A DNA stretch of 16,890 bases from Pseudomonas sp. (GCA_029239415.1 JAQZAY010000053.1:1-16890); one strand, 5' to 3'. Shown: positions 1 through 8,381, counted from the stretch's first letter. A program made the numbers and translations. Notes: generated from the letters alone by a model not told the origin.

Positions 1-1
1 C

Positions 2-121
2 GGCTGGATCTCGCACTGGAAGGAAATGCTCTCGAGCCCCTACAAGATCGGGCGTCCGCGCCAGCTCTACACGGGCGAAGCGCAGCGTGACATCCTGCCG
101 CTGGAGCAGCGCAAAGGCTAA
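2..121 (+). CDS. gltA: Citrate synthase, C-terminal 39 residues (partial, 5' end outside window)
   Basis: Only the end of the gene is present: frame 2 reads 39 residues to a TAA at 119-121. The tail contains GWISHWKEM and then the [11 protein letters not shown] stretch. This is the conserved end of type II (hexameric, NADH-sensitive) bacterial citrate synthase; E. coli GltA has a similar GW-AHW and ARPRQLYTG tail. The enzyme condenses oxaloacetate and acetyl-CoA in the TCA cycle. 2-Methylcitrate synthase is the main alternative, but it lacks the RPRQLYTG ending. It is a core housekeeping gene, so it marks the left chromosomal boundary of the cluster. It converges on the minus-strand operon and is separated from it by a terminator. 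In Pseudomonas gltA normally lies divergent from sdhCDAB, which would place sdh to the left of this window. Confidence 0.88.
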   Translation, partial: GWISHWKEMLSSPYKIGRPRQLYTGEAQRDILPLEQRKG

Positions 122-137
122 GCGTCACGTCGCAGCC

Positions 138-172
138 AAAAAGGCCCGCACAGATGACTGTGCGGGCCTTTT
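138..172. terminator. Bidirectional intrinsic terminator between gltA and the biosynthetic operon
   Basis: A perfect 11-bp stem (arms 143-153 and 158-168) with a 4-base ATGA loop is flanked by an A-run (138-142) and a T-run (169-172). Read on the plus strand it ends gltA, whose stop is 17 bases before the A-run. Read on the minus strand it gives stem plus U-run about 35 bases after the last operon gene. One hairpin therefore plausibly terminates both convergent units. Confidence 0.9.
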
Positions 173-205
173 GCTTTGCGTCTGCGGTCGACGGGACATG
201 CCCGG

Positions 206-1783
206 TCAAGCGTAGGTCAGCGCCAGCCGCTTCTTGTCGATCTTGCCGACAGCCGTCAGCGGCATCTGTTCCAGCACCACGACGGCATCAGGGTACTTGA
301 AATCGGCAAGTCCGAGCGAGTGCAGATAATCACACACCTCTCGGCGGGTAGGCGGCGCGCCCAGTGGGCGAATGAAATAGACGACCCGCTCGCCCAGCTG
401 TCGATCCTCGAATCCGACCACGGCGCATTCGCCGATTCGCGCCCAATCGACCATCAGCTTTTCCATGTCGGACGGCGAGTACTTTTCCCCACCTCGGTTG
501 ATCTGCTCCTTGATCCGCCCCACCACCGTCACGTTGCCCGCCTCGTCCAGGCAGACCAAGTCGCCGGTACGATAAAAGCCCTGTTCATCGAAGGCTGCGG
601 CATTCACTTCAGGCCGCGCATGGTACCCCCGGATGGTATAAGGCCCACGCACGTGAAGCTCGCCCACGGTACCGGGCGCTACCCTGTCGCCCTGCTCGTT
701 CACGACTCGCAGTTCGTCGAAGGGCGACAACGGACGACCCTGGGTGTCGCGCTTGGCACGTTCGTCATCCTCGGGTCGGTTGAAACACAACAGGCCTTCA
801 GCCATGCCATAGATGTGCTGCAGCTCGCAGTCGAGCAGCGTTTTCAGGCGTTGCGCCGACGTTTTCGAGAAACGTGCCGCACCGACCTGTACCAGCGTGA
901 GCGCGTCGAAGCGCTGCCCCGTCATGTCCAGGTACTCGATGAGCAACTCGGCCAGCGAAGGCACCAACGACGTCACCGTGATGCGCTCATTGTGCAACAC
1001 ATCGCACAGTTGCAGGATATCGGGCTGTGCCTGCAGGTGGACTTGCCCACCCGCCGTCAGGACGCCCAGTACGCCAGGGCAGCCGAGCGCGAAATTGTGC
1101 GCCGCAGGCACCACGCACAGATACCGGCTATCGGCGTTCAAGCCACAGGCCTGCGCCATGGCCGTGATGTTGTAGGCATAGTCGGCATGCGTGCGCGGAA
1201 TCAGCTTGGGCACCTGCGTGGTACCGCCTGACAACAGGAGGAACGCCACGTCGTCCGGTGCGGGCGTAACAGCCGTCAGCCGCTCGCCTGACTGTCGCCA
1301 GACAGTCTCGGGAATGTCGTCCAGGTACACCACGCCCGCTTCGGGCAGCCCGTTTTCGCACAATGCGTCGGCCAGCACCGAGTAGGCGAAATCACCGAGC
1401 TGGCGTTGGGCAATGTACATCCTGGCCTGTGCGACGTCCTGAAGCCCGATCAGTTCGTACTGACGGTGTCCCGGCAGCGCCAGGACCGCTACCGCACCCA
1501 GCTTTATGACGGCGAACAGCGTCACGAAGAAGCCCGTGCCATTGGGCAGTTGCACGATGACGGTGTCCTCGGCACGCAGGCCTCGTGCACGCAGGTCGAT
1601 CGCCAGGGCATCGGAACGCTCCGCAAGCTGGGCATAGGTCAGGGTGCCGTGCTCGTCCTTCAGGGCGAGACGATCGCCATAGCGCGTTTTCCACTGCTCG
1701 AGACAGTCGACCAGGGTGGTCGCCGGCAGCGCGCCCAGGCCCAGGTAATGCGCGAAGGTCGCGGGATCGACATGGGATTTCAT
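206..1783 (-). CDS. Salicyl-AMP ligase (aryl acid-activating adenylation enzyme)
   Basis: A 525-residue stand-alone adenylation enzyme of the DhbE/EntE/PchD aryl-acid family, whose members are about 540 aa. Visible motifs are the P-loop LSGGTTQVPKLIPRTH (184-199), an Asn in AAHNF (N230) where DhbE-type enzymes contact the aryl hydroxyl, YGMAEG (325-330), YRTGD (404-408), GGEKYSPSDMEK (431-442) and the catalytic-lysine segment GKIDKK (513-518, K514). It would convert salicylate and ATP to salicyl-AMP and pass the acyl group to a carrier protein or CoA; no carrier is fused. The frame stays open a further 96 codons upstream, but that part overlaps the preceding gene and has no family similarity. 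The ATG at 1783 forms an ATGA overlap with the previous stop. The pchB/pchA pair in the same operon makes salicylate the likely substrate over 2,3-dihydroxybenzoate, since no entA-type gene is present. Confidence 0.88.
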   Translation of the reverse strand: MKSHVDPATFAHYLGLGALPATTLVDCLEQWKTRYGDRLALKDEHGTLTYAQLAERSDALAIDLRARGLRAEDTVIVQLPNGTGFFVTLFAVIKLGAVAVLALPGHRQYELIGLQDVAQARMYIAQRQLGDFAYSVLADALCENGLPEAGVVYLDDIPETVWRQSGERLTAVTPAPDDVAFLLLSGGTTQVPKLIPRTHADYAYNITAMAQACGLNADSRYLCVVPAAHNFALGCPGVLGVLTAGGQVHLQAQPDILQLCDVLHNERITVTSLVPSLAELLIEYLDMTGQRFDALTLVQVGAARFSKTSAQRLKTLLDCELQHIYGMAEGLLCFNRPEDDERAKRDTQGRPLSPFDELRVVNEQGDRVAPGTVGELHVRGPYTIRGYHARPEVNAAAFDEQGFYRTGDLVCLDEAGNVTVVGRIKEQINRGGEKYSPSDMEKLMVDWARIGECAVVGFEDRQLGERVVYFIRPLGAPPTRREVCDYLHSLGLADFKYPDAVVVLEQMPLTAVGKIDKKRLALTYA

Positions 1784-3045
1784 GACTGGAGTTCCTGGTT
1801 GAAACGGTCGCGGAAACGGTGCAGGTGGGATTCGGGGAGGTTGACCTTGACAGTCAGGGCGCCTGGGCGGGACAGGCAAGGGAAGAACTGTACGAAACGC
1901 AGCGGGTCGTGCATGGGCGCATCGACGTGCACAGGCGCGCCCTGCCCCAGGTCGAACCGTTGCCAAGGCATGCCCGTCAGGTTGTTGAACAGCACCGAAT
2001 GGCCATACAGGCTTTCGTAGAGGGGTTGCAGCAGGTAACGGCCCTGCCCGCCTGACTCCACTTGCGCGCAAATGGCCTGCAATTCCTCTTGCAGGGTGTC
2101 GCTGTCGAGCACACGAGCGGTCGCCGCGTCGCGGATGTGGCTCGCCAGTTCGGCCAGACCGGCTTCACGCACCTGGCCTGCGCGCAGTGCCACGGTGGGG
2201 TAGCACAGCAGATTGCCGACCTGCGCCGGACTCATGTCCATGAGCTGTCGCGCGTCATAGACCGGATAGAGCGCTGTACGCTCGCCTGCTTCGAGCGTGT
2301 CGGTCATGACGATCAGGCGCCACAGGTAACCGATCAGGTAGTCCTGGCGCATGAAGCCTGGACAGACGCAACCTTCCAGCAGACGATCGATATCCGCCTC
2401 GTGCAAGGTAAAGGCGCCCTCGGCGAAGACGGGCGATTGCTGCACGGCGTCGGGGTATTGCCAGCGGTCGACCAGGGCGCCTTCTGGCACCGCGCCGGGA
2501 GCCGCCTGGAACGGCTCGAACACCGGTAGACGCACCGGCGTGCCCCGCCCCTGGCAACACTCGGCCAGCCGCTCGAGGAACTCGAAGAAGGTCGTGCCAT
2601 CGCTCAGACCGTGCCATACGCTGAAACCGATCACCGTCGCATCGTCGAAAACGCTCAGGCGAATCTGCAGCAACGGCTGCTTCAAGCTGGTCTTCGAGCG
2701 TCGATGCTGTTCACGGCGCGTCCGGTCACAGAAGGGATCGAACTGATCGTACCGCCCCATCAGCACACCGTCGGGCAGCATGCCCGAGACCCGGACCTGC
2801 TCCAGGCGCGCGCCCTCGTTCCCCCCGCTGACGACCATGCCCTGGTCCAGGGTCATCTTGCGCCCGGCGAAATAGGGATTGAGGTCCAAGGCCTTGGCCA
2901 GGTGTTCGGCGAAGACGCCACCTTCGATGCAATAGGGGTACACGAGCAGGTAGTCGGCCCAGGACTCGACCATCCTGTCCAGACCACTCAGGCGCCACGG
3001 TTCTCGCTGGCAGCGCCCACGCACCTCGAACACGTGCGTCGTCAT
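1780..3045 (-). CDS. BAHD-family acyltransferase
   Basis: A 421-residue protein with hallmarks of the BAHD/transferase family (PF02458), well known from plants and fungi. The catalytic HxxxD motif is seen as HGLSDG (H145, D149). The YDARQLMD...VGNLL block (263-280) corresponds to the family's D-R...GN region. FDLGQG (364-369) sits where the structural DFGWG motif belongs. BAHD enzymes move an acyl group from a thioester to a hydroxyl or amine. The NRPS module here has no condensation domain, so this is the best candidate for joining the salicyl-(dehydro)prolyl unit to the hydroxy-fatty chain as an ester; the amide bond is a second possibility (inference). The family is distantly related to NRPS condensation domains, but the motif is HxxxDG and not HHxxxDG. 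Both ends are ATGA overlaps with neighbours. A GGGGTGGG purine stretch precedes the start. Confidence 0.78.
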   Translation of the reverse strand: MTTHVFEVRGRCQREPWRLSGLDRMVESWADYLLVYPYCIEGGVFAEHLAKALDLNPYFAGRKMTLDQGMVVSGGNEGARLEQVRVSGMLPDGVLMGRYDQFDPFCDRTRREQHRRSKTSLKQPLLQIRLSVFDDATVIGFSVWHGLSDGTTFFEFLERLAECCQGRGTPVRLPVFEPFQAAPGAVPEGALVDRWQYPDAVQQSPVFAEGAFTLHEADIDRLLEGCVCPGFMRQDYLIGYLWRLIVMTDTLEAGERTALYPVYDARQLMDMSPAQVGNLLCYPTVALRAGQVREAGLAELASHIRDAATARVLDSDTLQEELQAICAQVESGGQGRYLLQPLYESLYGHSVLFNNLTGMPWQRFDLGQGAPVHVDAPMHDPLRFVQFFPCLSRPGALTVKVNLPESHLHRFRDRFNQELQS

Positions 3046-4238
3046 GCGCCCACCCCAGCGTCGACGCTGGAAAACACCAACGACACGTTCTGCCCGCCGA
3101 AACCGAAGGAGTTGGACAACACATGGGTCAGCGCGACCCCGCTCTGCGCCTGACCGGCGACACGCACGCCCTGTGCGTCCAGGCTGCCGTCGTAATGCAG
3201 CGTCGGTGTCACGGCGTCATGCATCAGGCTCAGCACCGAGACGGCAGCCTCCACGACACCCGCAGCATGCACCGTATGCCCCACCATGGACTTGACCGAC
3301 GTCACCCAGGGTCGATGCGCGAACAGCTCGGCGATCACCAGCGCCTCCATCCGATCGTTCTCCGGCGTGCTGGTGCCATGGGCGTTGATGCAGTCTATGT
3401 CACCCAGTTGCAACCCGGCGCGCTCCACGGCAAGGCGCATGCAGTCGCGCATGCCGCTGCCGGTCGGATCGCCCTTGGTACGGTGGACGTTGTCGGTCGT
3501 GCTGGCGCACCCCGAGAACCGCGCCAGGACCGGCGCCAAGCGTGCCGCTGCACTGGCTTCGCTTTCCAGGATCAGGCAGGCACCGCCTTCGCCGATCACG
3601 AAGCCATCGCGGTCCTCGCTGAACGGCCGGCAGGCCGTTTCGGGCGACTCGTTGCGGGTGGACAGCGCCGACAGGTTGTTGAACTTGGTCACGGTCTCGT
3701 CATAGATCGAGCTGTCCGACGCCGCCACGATGACTCGCTCGGCCAGCCCATGGGCGATGGCCTCATACCCCAGTTGCAGCGCCGAAGCGGAAGACGCGCA
3801 GGCTGTGGCGACGACGGCGGGGTATTCGCGCAACTGATAGGCGCGGGCGAACTCACTGCTGAGCGACTCTTCCGACGACAGCGCGAAGAAGGCGTTGTCG
3901 GTACGTGGGTGCGCCTGGTCACGCAAGCGCTGGGACCAGTAGTACATGCCGTTCGGCAGGCTGTAATACATCCGATCGAAGCCCGCTTGCCCACTGCTGG
4001 CGGTGGCTTCGGCCACGACTTCGCGCAGGTAGGTCTCGATGACCACGCGCGGGTTGGGTTCGTGCTCGAAACGCTCGTCGACTGCGGCGAAACGCGTACG
4101 AATCGACCCGGGCGCCAACCGCGCGCTGTACTGGATATGGCTGGCGCCGGCCATCAGGGCTTGCCAGTTGGTGTGCGTGCCGCGCCCGAGCGACGTGCTC
4201 AGGCCCAGCCCGGTGACAACCACGCGATGTGTGTTCAT
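3042..4238 (-). CDS. Beta-ketoacyl-ACP synthase, FabF type, complete active site
   Basis: A 398-residue ketosynthase with the full Cys-His-His set: TACASSA (C147), NAHGTST (H287) and KSMVGHTVHAAG (H321). It ends with the FGFGGQN glycine loop (378-384) and has the family's usual length. It should elongate acyl-ACP chains by decarboxylative condensation. In this operon it probably works with the ACP, the FabZ-like dehydratase and the Cys-less partner encoded at 9.7-11.5 kb, as a dedicated fatty-acid set for the C14 chain. A ketosynthase repurposed for ester formation is a less likely alternative. Eleven more in-frame codons lie upstream, but the ATG at 4238 matches the family N-terminus (MNTHRVVVTGLG) and has GAGG five bases before it. 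That leaves 13 bp after the NRPS stop. The stop overlaps the BAHD start. Confidence 0.9.
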   Translation of the reverse strand: MNTHRVVVTGLGLSTSLGRGTHTNWQALMAGASHIQYSARLAPGSIRTRFAAVDERFEHEPNPRVVIETYLREVVAEATASSGQAGFDRMYYSLPNGMYYWSQRLRDQAHPRTDNAFFALSSEESLSSEFARAYQLREYPAVVATACASSASALQLGYEAIAHGLAERVIVAASDSSIYDETVTKFNNLSALSTRNESPETACRPFSEDRDGFVIGEGGACLILESEASAAARLAPVLARFSGCASTTDNVHRTKGDPTGSGMRDCMRLAVERAGLQLGDIDCINAHGTSTPENDRMEALVIAELFAHRPWVTSVKSMVGHTVHAAGVVEAAVSVLSLMHDAVTPTLHYDGSLDAQGVRVAGQAQSGVALTHVLSNSFGFGGQNVSLVFSSVDAGVGA

Positions 4239-4251
4239 AAGGTCCTCGATG

Positions 4252-6042
4252 TCAGAGATAGGTGGCCACATGGGCGATGGTCGGCTGGCTGAGAAACGCG
4301 GTCATGTCCAGGCGTACGCCACACTCGCGCTCGACCAGTTGCACGAAGCGGATGGCGAGCAACGAGTTGCCGCCCTGGGCGAAGAAATCCATGTCGGCAT
4401 CGGTCACGGTCACTTTCAACAACCGGGCGAACAATTGCGCCACTCGCGCCTGCTCGGCACTGAGGCTCGCCTGCACCGCACGCGGTGCCTGCGACAGCGC
4501 CAGGAGCGCGCGCTGGTCGACCTTGCCGTTGGTAGTCAGGGGCAGTCGATCGATCACCACGACCCGCTGCGGCCTCATGTACACCGGCAGCGCCTCGACC
4601 CAGGGCGCGATGCGCGCCAGGGGCGTGGCGTCCGGTTCGCCAGGGTGAGCGGATGCGTACAGCATGAACGCCACCAGCAACTGGCCGTCAGCGTGCCCCG
4701 TCAGCGAATCGGCCAGCACCACCGCCTCGCGCACCGTAGGGTCACGCTTGAGGTTGGCCTCGATTTCCGCCAGCTCGACACGCTGCCCGTTGATCTTGAC
4801 TTGCGTGTCCATCCGCCCCAGGTACAACAGGTCGCCTGAGGCGTCGCGCATCACCCGATCGCCCGTCCGGTAGAGCCGCAGGGATTCGCCTTCGGGCGAC
4901 CGCCAGGTGGGGAAGCGACGCGCGGTTTCTTCCGCACGCCCGGCGTAGCCGTTGGCCAGGCAGACGCCGGCCAGGCACAGCTCGCCCTCGGCGCCCTCGG
5001 GCATCACCTGCAACTGTGCATCGAGCACGAAGGCCTGCACGTTCGCGATGGGCTGACCGATCGGTACACGGCTCGGCCACTGATTCAAGGGACGCGTGCT
5101 GTGGTACTGGGTGACGACATGGGTTTCGGTGGGGCCGTAATGATTGATCAGTTCGCAACCACACCCCTGCAGCCAATCGATGATCTGCGGCGTCAATTGA
5201 AGCGCCTCGCCCGCCGAGATCACCTGACACACGCGCGCCTCGGCACCCACTCGACGCTCGTGGGCGATGGCCAGCGCCTGCAGCACCGAGTAGGGCAGGA
5301 AACAGCGCTGTACCTCGTTGGCCTGGATGAACGCGTAGAGCCGGGACAGGTCTTGCCGTACGTCGGGCGGCACGGTATGCAGGACACCTCCGCAGGCCAC
5401 CGCGCTCAAGACTTCCTGAACCGAGACATCGAAGCCCGGCGAGGCGAACAGCAGGGTCTTCAGTGGCTGGGTGAAGGCGCCACCGCTTTCGAGCTGATGG
5501 TCGATCAAGTTGCACAGGGCGCGCCGCGTCATCTCGACACCCTTGGGTTGCCCCGTGGAGCCGGAGGTGTACAACAGATAGGCGGGTGCCGCCTCGTCGA
5601 ACACCCGCTCCGCCAACGGGGTGCGCTGCGTGGAGTGCTCACCTTCGATCCGCCACACGGGTAACGAACGCTCGCCTCGAAACACGTCGTCGGCCTCGCT
5701 CTGGGCATCGACCAGGACACAGGCCATCGCACAATCGTCGATCATGTAGCCGCGACGCGCCGCTGGTAGCGTCGGGTCCAATGGGACGTAGACCATGCCG
5801 GCACGGAAGATGGCCAGCATGGCCAGCACACCCCAGCGCCGCTCGCCGACCTGGACACCGACCCGCCAGGGTCCTTCGCCCAGCCGGTCGACCAGCTCCG
5901 CAGCCAGCTGCTCGACGCGCCGATCCAGCGTTTCGTAGCGCCAGCACTCCCCTTCCCCGATCAGGGCCGGCGCCTTCGGCGTACGCTGAGCCTGAAGGCG
6001 CAGATAGGCAGCCAGGTCGCGGCCTGCTTGCAACGTGTTCAT
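4252..6042 (-). CDS. NRPS module, adenylation-PCP (A-T), proline-specific
   Basis: A 596-residue two-domain protein. The A domain (about 1-515) shows YTSGSTGQPKG (158-168), YGPTETH (302-308), YRTGD (391-395) and NGKVDQRAL (505-513). Reading the specificity positions against GrsA gives D205 V206 Q209 F248 I275 A277 H301 V309 V310 K507. DVQFIAHVVK is the known L-proline signature. A PCP follows (about 525-596) with FFAQGGNSL, the phosphopantetheine serine being S560. There is no condensation or thioesterase domain, so the protein loads proline onto its own carrier and leaves bond formation and release to other proteins. This matches the proline-derived ring of promysalin. The start at 6042 has AAGGAG about nine bases upstream and lies 28 bp after the previous stop. 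Confidence 0.93.
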   Translation of the reverse strand: MNTLQAGRDLAAYLRLQAQRTPKAPALIGEGECWRYETLDRRVEQLAAELVDRLGEGPWRVGVQVGERRWGVLAMLAIFRAGMVYVPLDPTLPAARRGYMIDDCAMACVLVDAQSEADDVFRGERSLPVWRIEGEHSTQRTPLAERVFDEAAPAYLLYTSGSTGQPKGVEMTRRALCNLIDHQLESGGAFTQPLKTLLFASPGFDVSVQEVLSAVACGGVLHTVPPDVRQDLSRLYAFIQANEVQRCFLPYSVLQALAIAHERRVGAEARVCQVISAGEALQLTPQIIDWLQGCGCELINHYGPTETHVVTQYHSTRPLNQWPSRVPIGQPIANVQAFVLDAQLQVMPEGAEGELCLAGVCLANGYAGRAEETARRFPTWRSPEGESLRLYRTGDRVMRDASGDLLYLGRMDTQVKINGQRVELAEIEANLKRDPTVREAVVLADSLTGHADGQLLVAFMLYASAHPGEPDATPLARIAPWVEALPVYMRPQRVVVIDRLPLTTNGKVDQRALLALSQAPRAVQASLSAEQARVAQLFARLLKVTVTDADMDFFAQGGNSLLAIRFVQLVERECGVRLDMTAFLSQPTIAHVATYL

Positions 6043-6070
6043 GATGACGGGCTCCTTGCCACGTAGGCGG

Positions 6071-6919
6071 TCAGGTGAAGGCCTGCTCGAGATGGCTGGA
6101 CACCTGGGCGATCAAGGCTTCGTTGTCATGATCCCAGGGGTGGAAATCGGGTCGATAGAAATCTTCGACATGCACCATGAGCGCCGTGAGAAGCCCATGT
6201 TCGCCGTGCAGGAACGGGGTTTCGCGCAACCATTGGCGGATCTCGCGGGGCCGTCCACCTTCCATCCGGTACATCTGGCAGGCGGTGAATTCCAGGTTCT
6301 TGGCCAACTGCACGACCGTGCTGCGCATGACCTGGTCGAGGAACGCCTTGTCGGCGCAGGTGCACGCGTACACATCGAACGCCACCGCCTTGTGCTCGAC
6401 CTCCTCGACCGAGTGCCACAGCCAGAAGTCGCGCACCACCGGGTCGGCCTGCGCCAACCAGCGTGGTTCGCTGATCAGCAGGTGCGAGACGATGGCGGTG
6501 AGGTGCTCCATGCACACGGTCGTGGCCAGTAGCAAACGCGGATCGGCGTGCTCGCACAGGTATTCGTTATGGTCCTTGTACGTCGCTTCGATCGGTTCGA
6601 GCTGATAGCCCCGGTGCTCGCAGACCCACCGGTTATACCTGACGTGCTCCTGCGTATGGGAGGACTCCTGCTTGAAGAACACCTTCACCGCGTCACGCAG
6701 CACCGGATCAGCAAGCTGATCGAGGTAGTGCCGCAGCGCCTTGATGAACAGGCGCTCCCCACTGGGCAACGGAATCGACAGCGCATTGGCGACGATGGTG
6801 CGGAAACGATCGTCGCCGTACCAGTTCCCGACCAGTGCCGCCTTCAGATCGAAGGGGTAACGGCGTACGACCATGGGGGCGTGGTGGCGATGGGCGCTCA
6901 CCGTAGGGTCCATGTGCAT
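6071..6919 (-). CDS. PF10118-family ferritin-like putative di-metal enzyme ('metal-dependent hydrolase')
   Basis: A 282-residue protein resembling the family catalogued as predicted metal-dependent hydrolase (PF10118). I see spaced carboxylate/histidine clusters typical of a four-helix di-metal site: GERLF (E55), KQESSHTQEH (E85, H88), MEHL (E138) and WHSVEEVEHKA (E172, E175, H176). There is no signal peptide or membrane segment. The precise reaction is unknown to me. Given its place among salicylate, proline and fatty-acid genes, an oxidative step such as hydroxylating the acyl chain or desaturating the prolyl ring is more plausible than hydrolysis (inference). The frame is open up to 6973, but the ATG at 6919 has AGAGG nine bases upstream, whereas the farther one would run into the preceding gene. 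A start at 6913 is a close alternative. The gap to the isochorismate synthase stop is 37 bp. Confidence 0.72.
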   Translation of the reverse strand: MHMDPTVSAHRHHAPMVVRRYPFDLKAALVGNWYGDDRFRTIVANALSIPLPSGERLFIKALRHYLDQLADPVLRDAVKVFFKQESSHTQEHVRYNRWVCEHRGYQLEPIEATYKDHNEYLCEHADPRLLLATTVCMEHLTAIVSHLLISEPRWLAQADPVVRDFWLWHSVEEVEHKAVAFDVYACTCADKAFLDQVMRSTVVQLAKNLEFTACQMYRMEGGRPREIRQWLRETPFLHGEHGLLTALMVHVEDFYRPDFHPWDHDNEALIAQVSSHLEQAFT

Positions 6920-6956
6920 CGAAGGTGTCCTCTTGACGCGGTCAGCGGGCGAATCA

Positions 6957-8381
6957 TCATGCCGGCGTGGCACTGGGCGTGGGTTGCGGCTGCGACTGCA
7001 ACGCCTTGAACATGCCGGACAGCTTCAGTTGGGTTTCCTGAAACTCTGCCTCAGGGACGGAGTCGGCCACCACGCCGCAGCCGGCGAACAGGTAGGTGGC
7101 GTGAGCGCGGACCAGCATCGAGCGCAAAGCGACGACGAAATCGCCCTGGGCGTGCTCATCCATCCAGCCCAACGGGCCTGCGTACCAGCCGCGGTCCAGC
7201 CCCTCGTGCTCGCGAATGAACGACAATGCGGGCGCCAGCGCCAGGCCGGCCACCGCAGGCGTCGGGTGCAACTGCTCGACCACGTCCAGCACGCCGACCT
7301 GCTCGTCTAGGCCTGCCTGTAATGGGGTGGTCAGGTGCTGCAACGTGGCCAGCCTGCGCAGTTGCGGAGGGTCGATGGCCATGGCGCGGCCGCCCAGTCG
7401 CTTCAGGCCCTCGACGATCGTGCGCACGACCAGGTCGTGCTCCTCGCGCTCCTTGGGCGAGTCCATCAAGGCTTGCCCGAGCTGCCGATCGGTCTGCGCA
7501 TCGCTACCGCGCGGGGCCGTGCCTGCCAAAGCATGGGTGTGGACCACACCCCGCTCCAGGTGCGCCAGGCGCTCGGGGGTCGCACCGAGAAAGCAACTGC
7601 GTCCACGGCTCACGGCGAACACATGGGCATCGCTGTCGCGTGTCCGCAAGCGGCGCAACACGCTGGCCACGTCGATGGGCGCGGTATGCGTGCGCTGAAC
7701 ATGACGCGCCAGCACCACCTTGCGCAGATCACCCGCGCGAATGCGGCGCACCGCCTGGTCAGCCATGGCCTCCCACGCCCGACGCGGCATCGAATCACGG
7801 TCGGCCTCCAAGGCCAGATGGGCACTGAACGGCGGATCGAAGGCGGGTTCGCCCAAGCAGGCCAGCAGGCCGCGGCGCTCGTCGATCAGCGCTTCGATGT
7901 CGCTGTCCTGGGCGACCCGGGCCTGCAGCAGCAGCCAGGCGTTCTCGGCCTGGCAGGACCATTGCACGGCGTGCAGGGTCATGACGGCGGCGGGGAAATC
8001 TTCCCAGTGCGGCGCACGCTGCGACAGCGGATCGAAACGCGCGCCCCCCATCAGCAGGGGGCCGACGTCGCCCTCCTGCACGCGGTCTTCCAACCAGTGT
8101 CGCCACTGCCCGCCCATGGCGCCCAAGGCAGTCTCCGGCCGCTCGCGCAGTTCGGCGGCGCAGCCGACACCGAACAGCAAGCGATCGGGCGCCCGCGTGT
8201 CGAGCAAGGCATAGGTCAGCTTCGAGGCTTCGGCCCTGGCGACACAGGCGTATGCATCGGGGCGTGGAGTCGCCAGCGCCAGGCTCGCCAGGACGGGTTG
8301 CCCTCGCGAGGTCGCACGCTGGCGCGCCTGCTCGAGCAGGCCGCGCCAGGCGTCCCAGCCCTTCTCGTCGACCCCCATCAT
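6957..8381 (-). CDS. pchA: Isochorismate synthase (salicylate pathway)
   Basis: A 474-residue chorismate-utilising enzyme that converts chorismate to isochorismate with Mg2+. Motifs are KVVLAR (K221, equivalent to the EntC general-base lysine), FLGATPERL (264-272), AGTAPRG (286-292), EREEHDLVV (311-319), LHPTPAVAG (371-379), GWYAGPLGW (398-406) and the PEAEFQET metal-binding region (443-450). The tail is Pro/Gln-rich. Length and N-terminal extension agree with PchA/EntC-like enzymes. The open frame begins earlier (8501), but the ATG at 8381 overlaps the pchB stop as ATGA and has GGAG eight bases upstream; a second ATG follows at once (8378). Order and coupling copy the pchBA arrangement of the pyochelin operon. 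A bifunctional salicylate synthase (MbtI/Irp9) is unlikely because a separate lyase is encoded next door. Confidence 0.92.
   Translation of the reverse strand: MMGVDEKGWDAWRGLLEQARQRATSRGQPVLASLALATPRPDAYACVARAEASKLTYALLDTRAPDRLLFGVGCAAELRERPETALGAMGGQWRHWLEDRVQEGDVGPLLMGGARFDPLSQRAPHWEDFPAAVMTLHAVQWSCQAENAWLLLQARVAQDSDIEALIDERRGLLACLGEPAFDPPFSAHLALEADRDSMPRRAWEAMADQAVRRIRAGDLRKVVLARHVQRTHTAPIDVASVLRRLRTRDSDAHVFAVSRGRSCFLGATPERLAHLERGVVHTHALAGTAPRGSDAQTDRQLGQALMDSPKEREEHDLVVRTIVEGLKRLGGRAMAIDPPQLRRLATLQHLTTPLQAGLDEQVGVLDVVEQLHPTPAVAGLALAPALSFIREHEGLDRGWYAGPLGWMDEHAQGDFVVALRSMLVRAHATYLFAGCGVVADSVPEAEFQETQLKLSGMFKALQSQPQPTPSATPA

Noticed and set aside
1784..2071. N-terminal extension of the salicyl-AMP ligase by 96 codons
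   Set aside because: It is Pro/Arg-rich, overlaps the BAHD coding region in another frame and has no family similarity. The ATGA overlap start at 1783 fits the family.
176..4292. Long plus-strand open frames opposite the ligase, BAHD and KS genes (for example 176-1231 and 3123-4292)
   Set aside because: They are antisense shadows in GC-rich DNA, His/Arg/Gln-rich without motifs, and lie exactly opposite genes with intact catalytic motifs.
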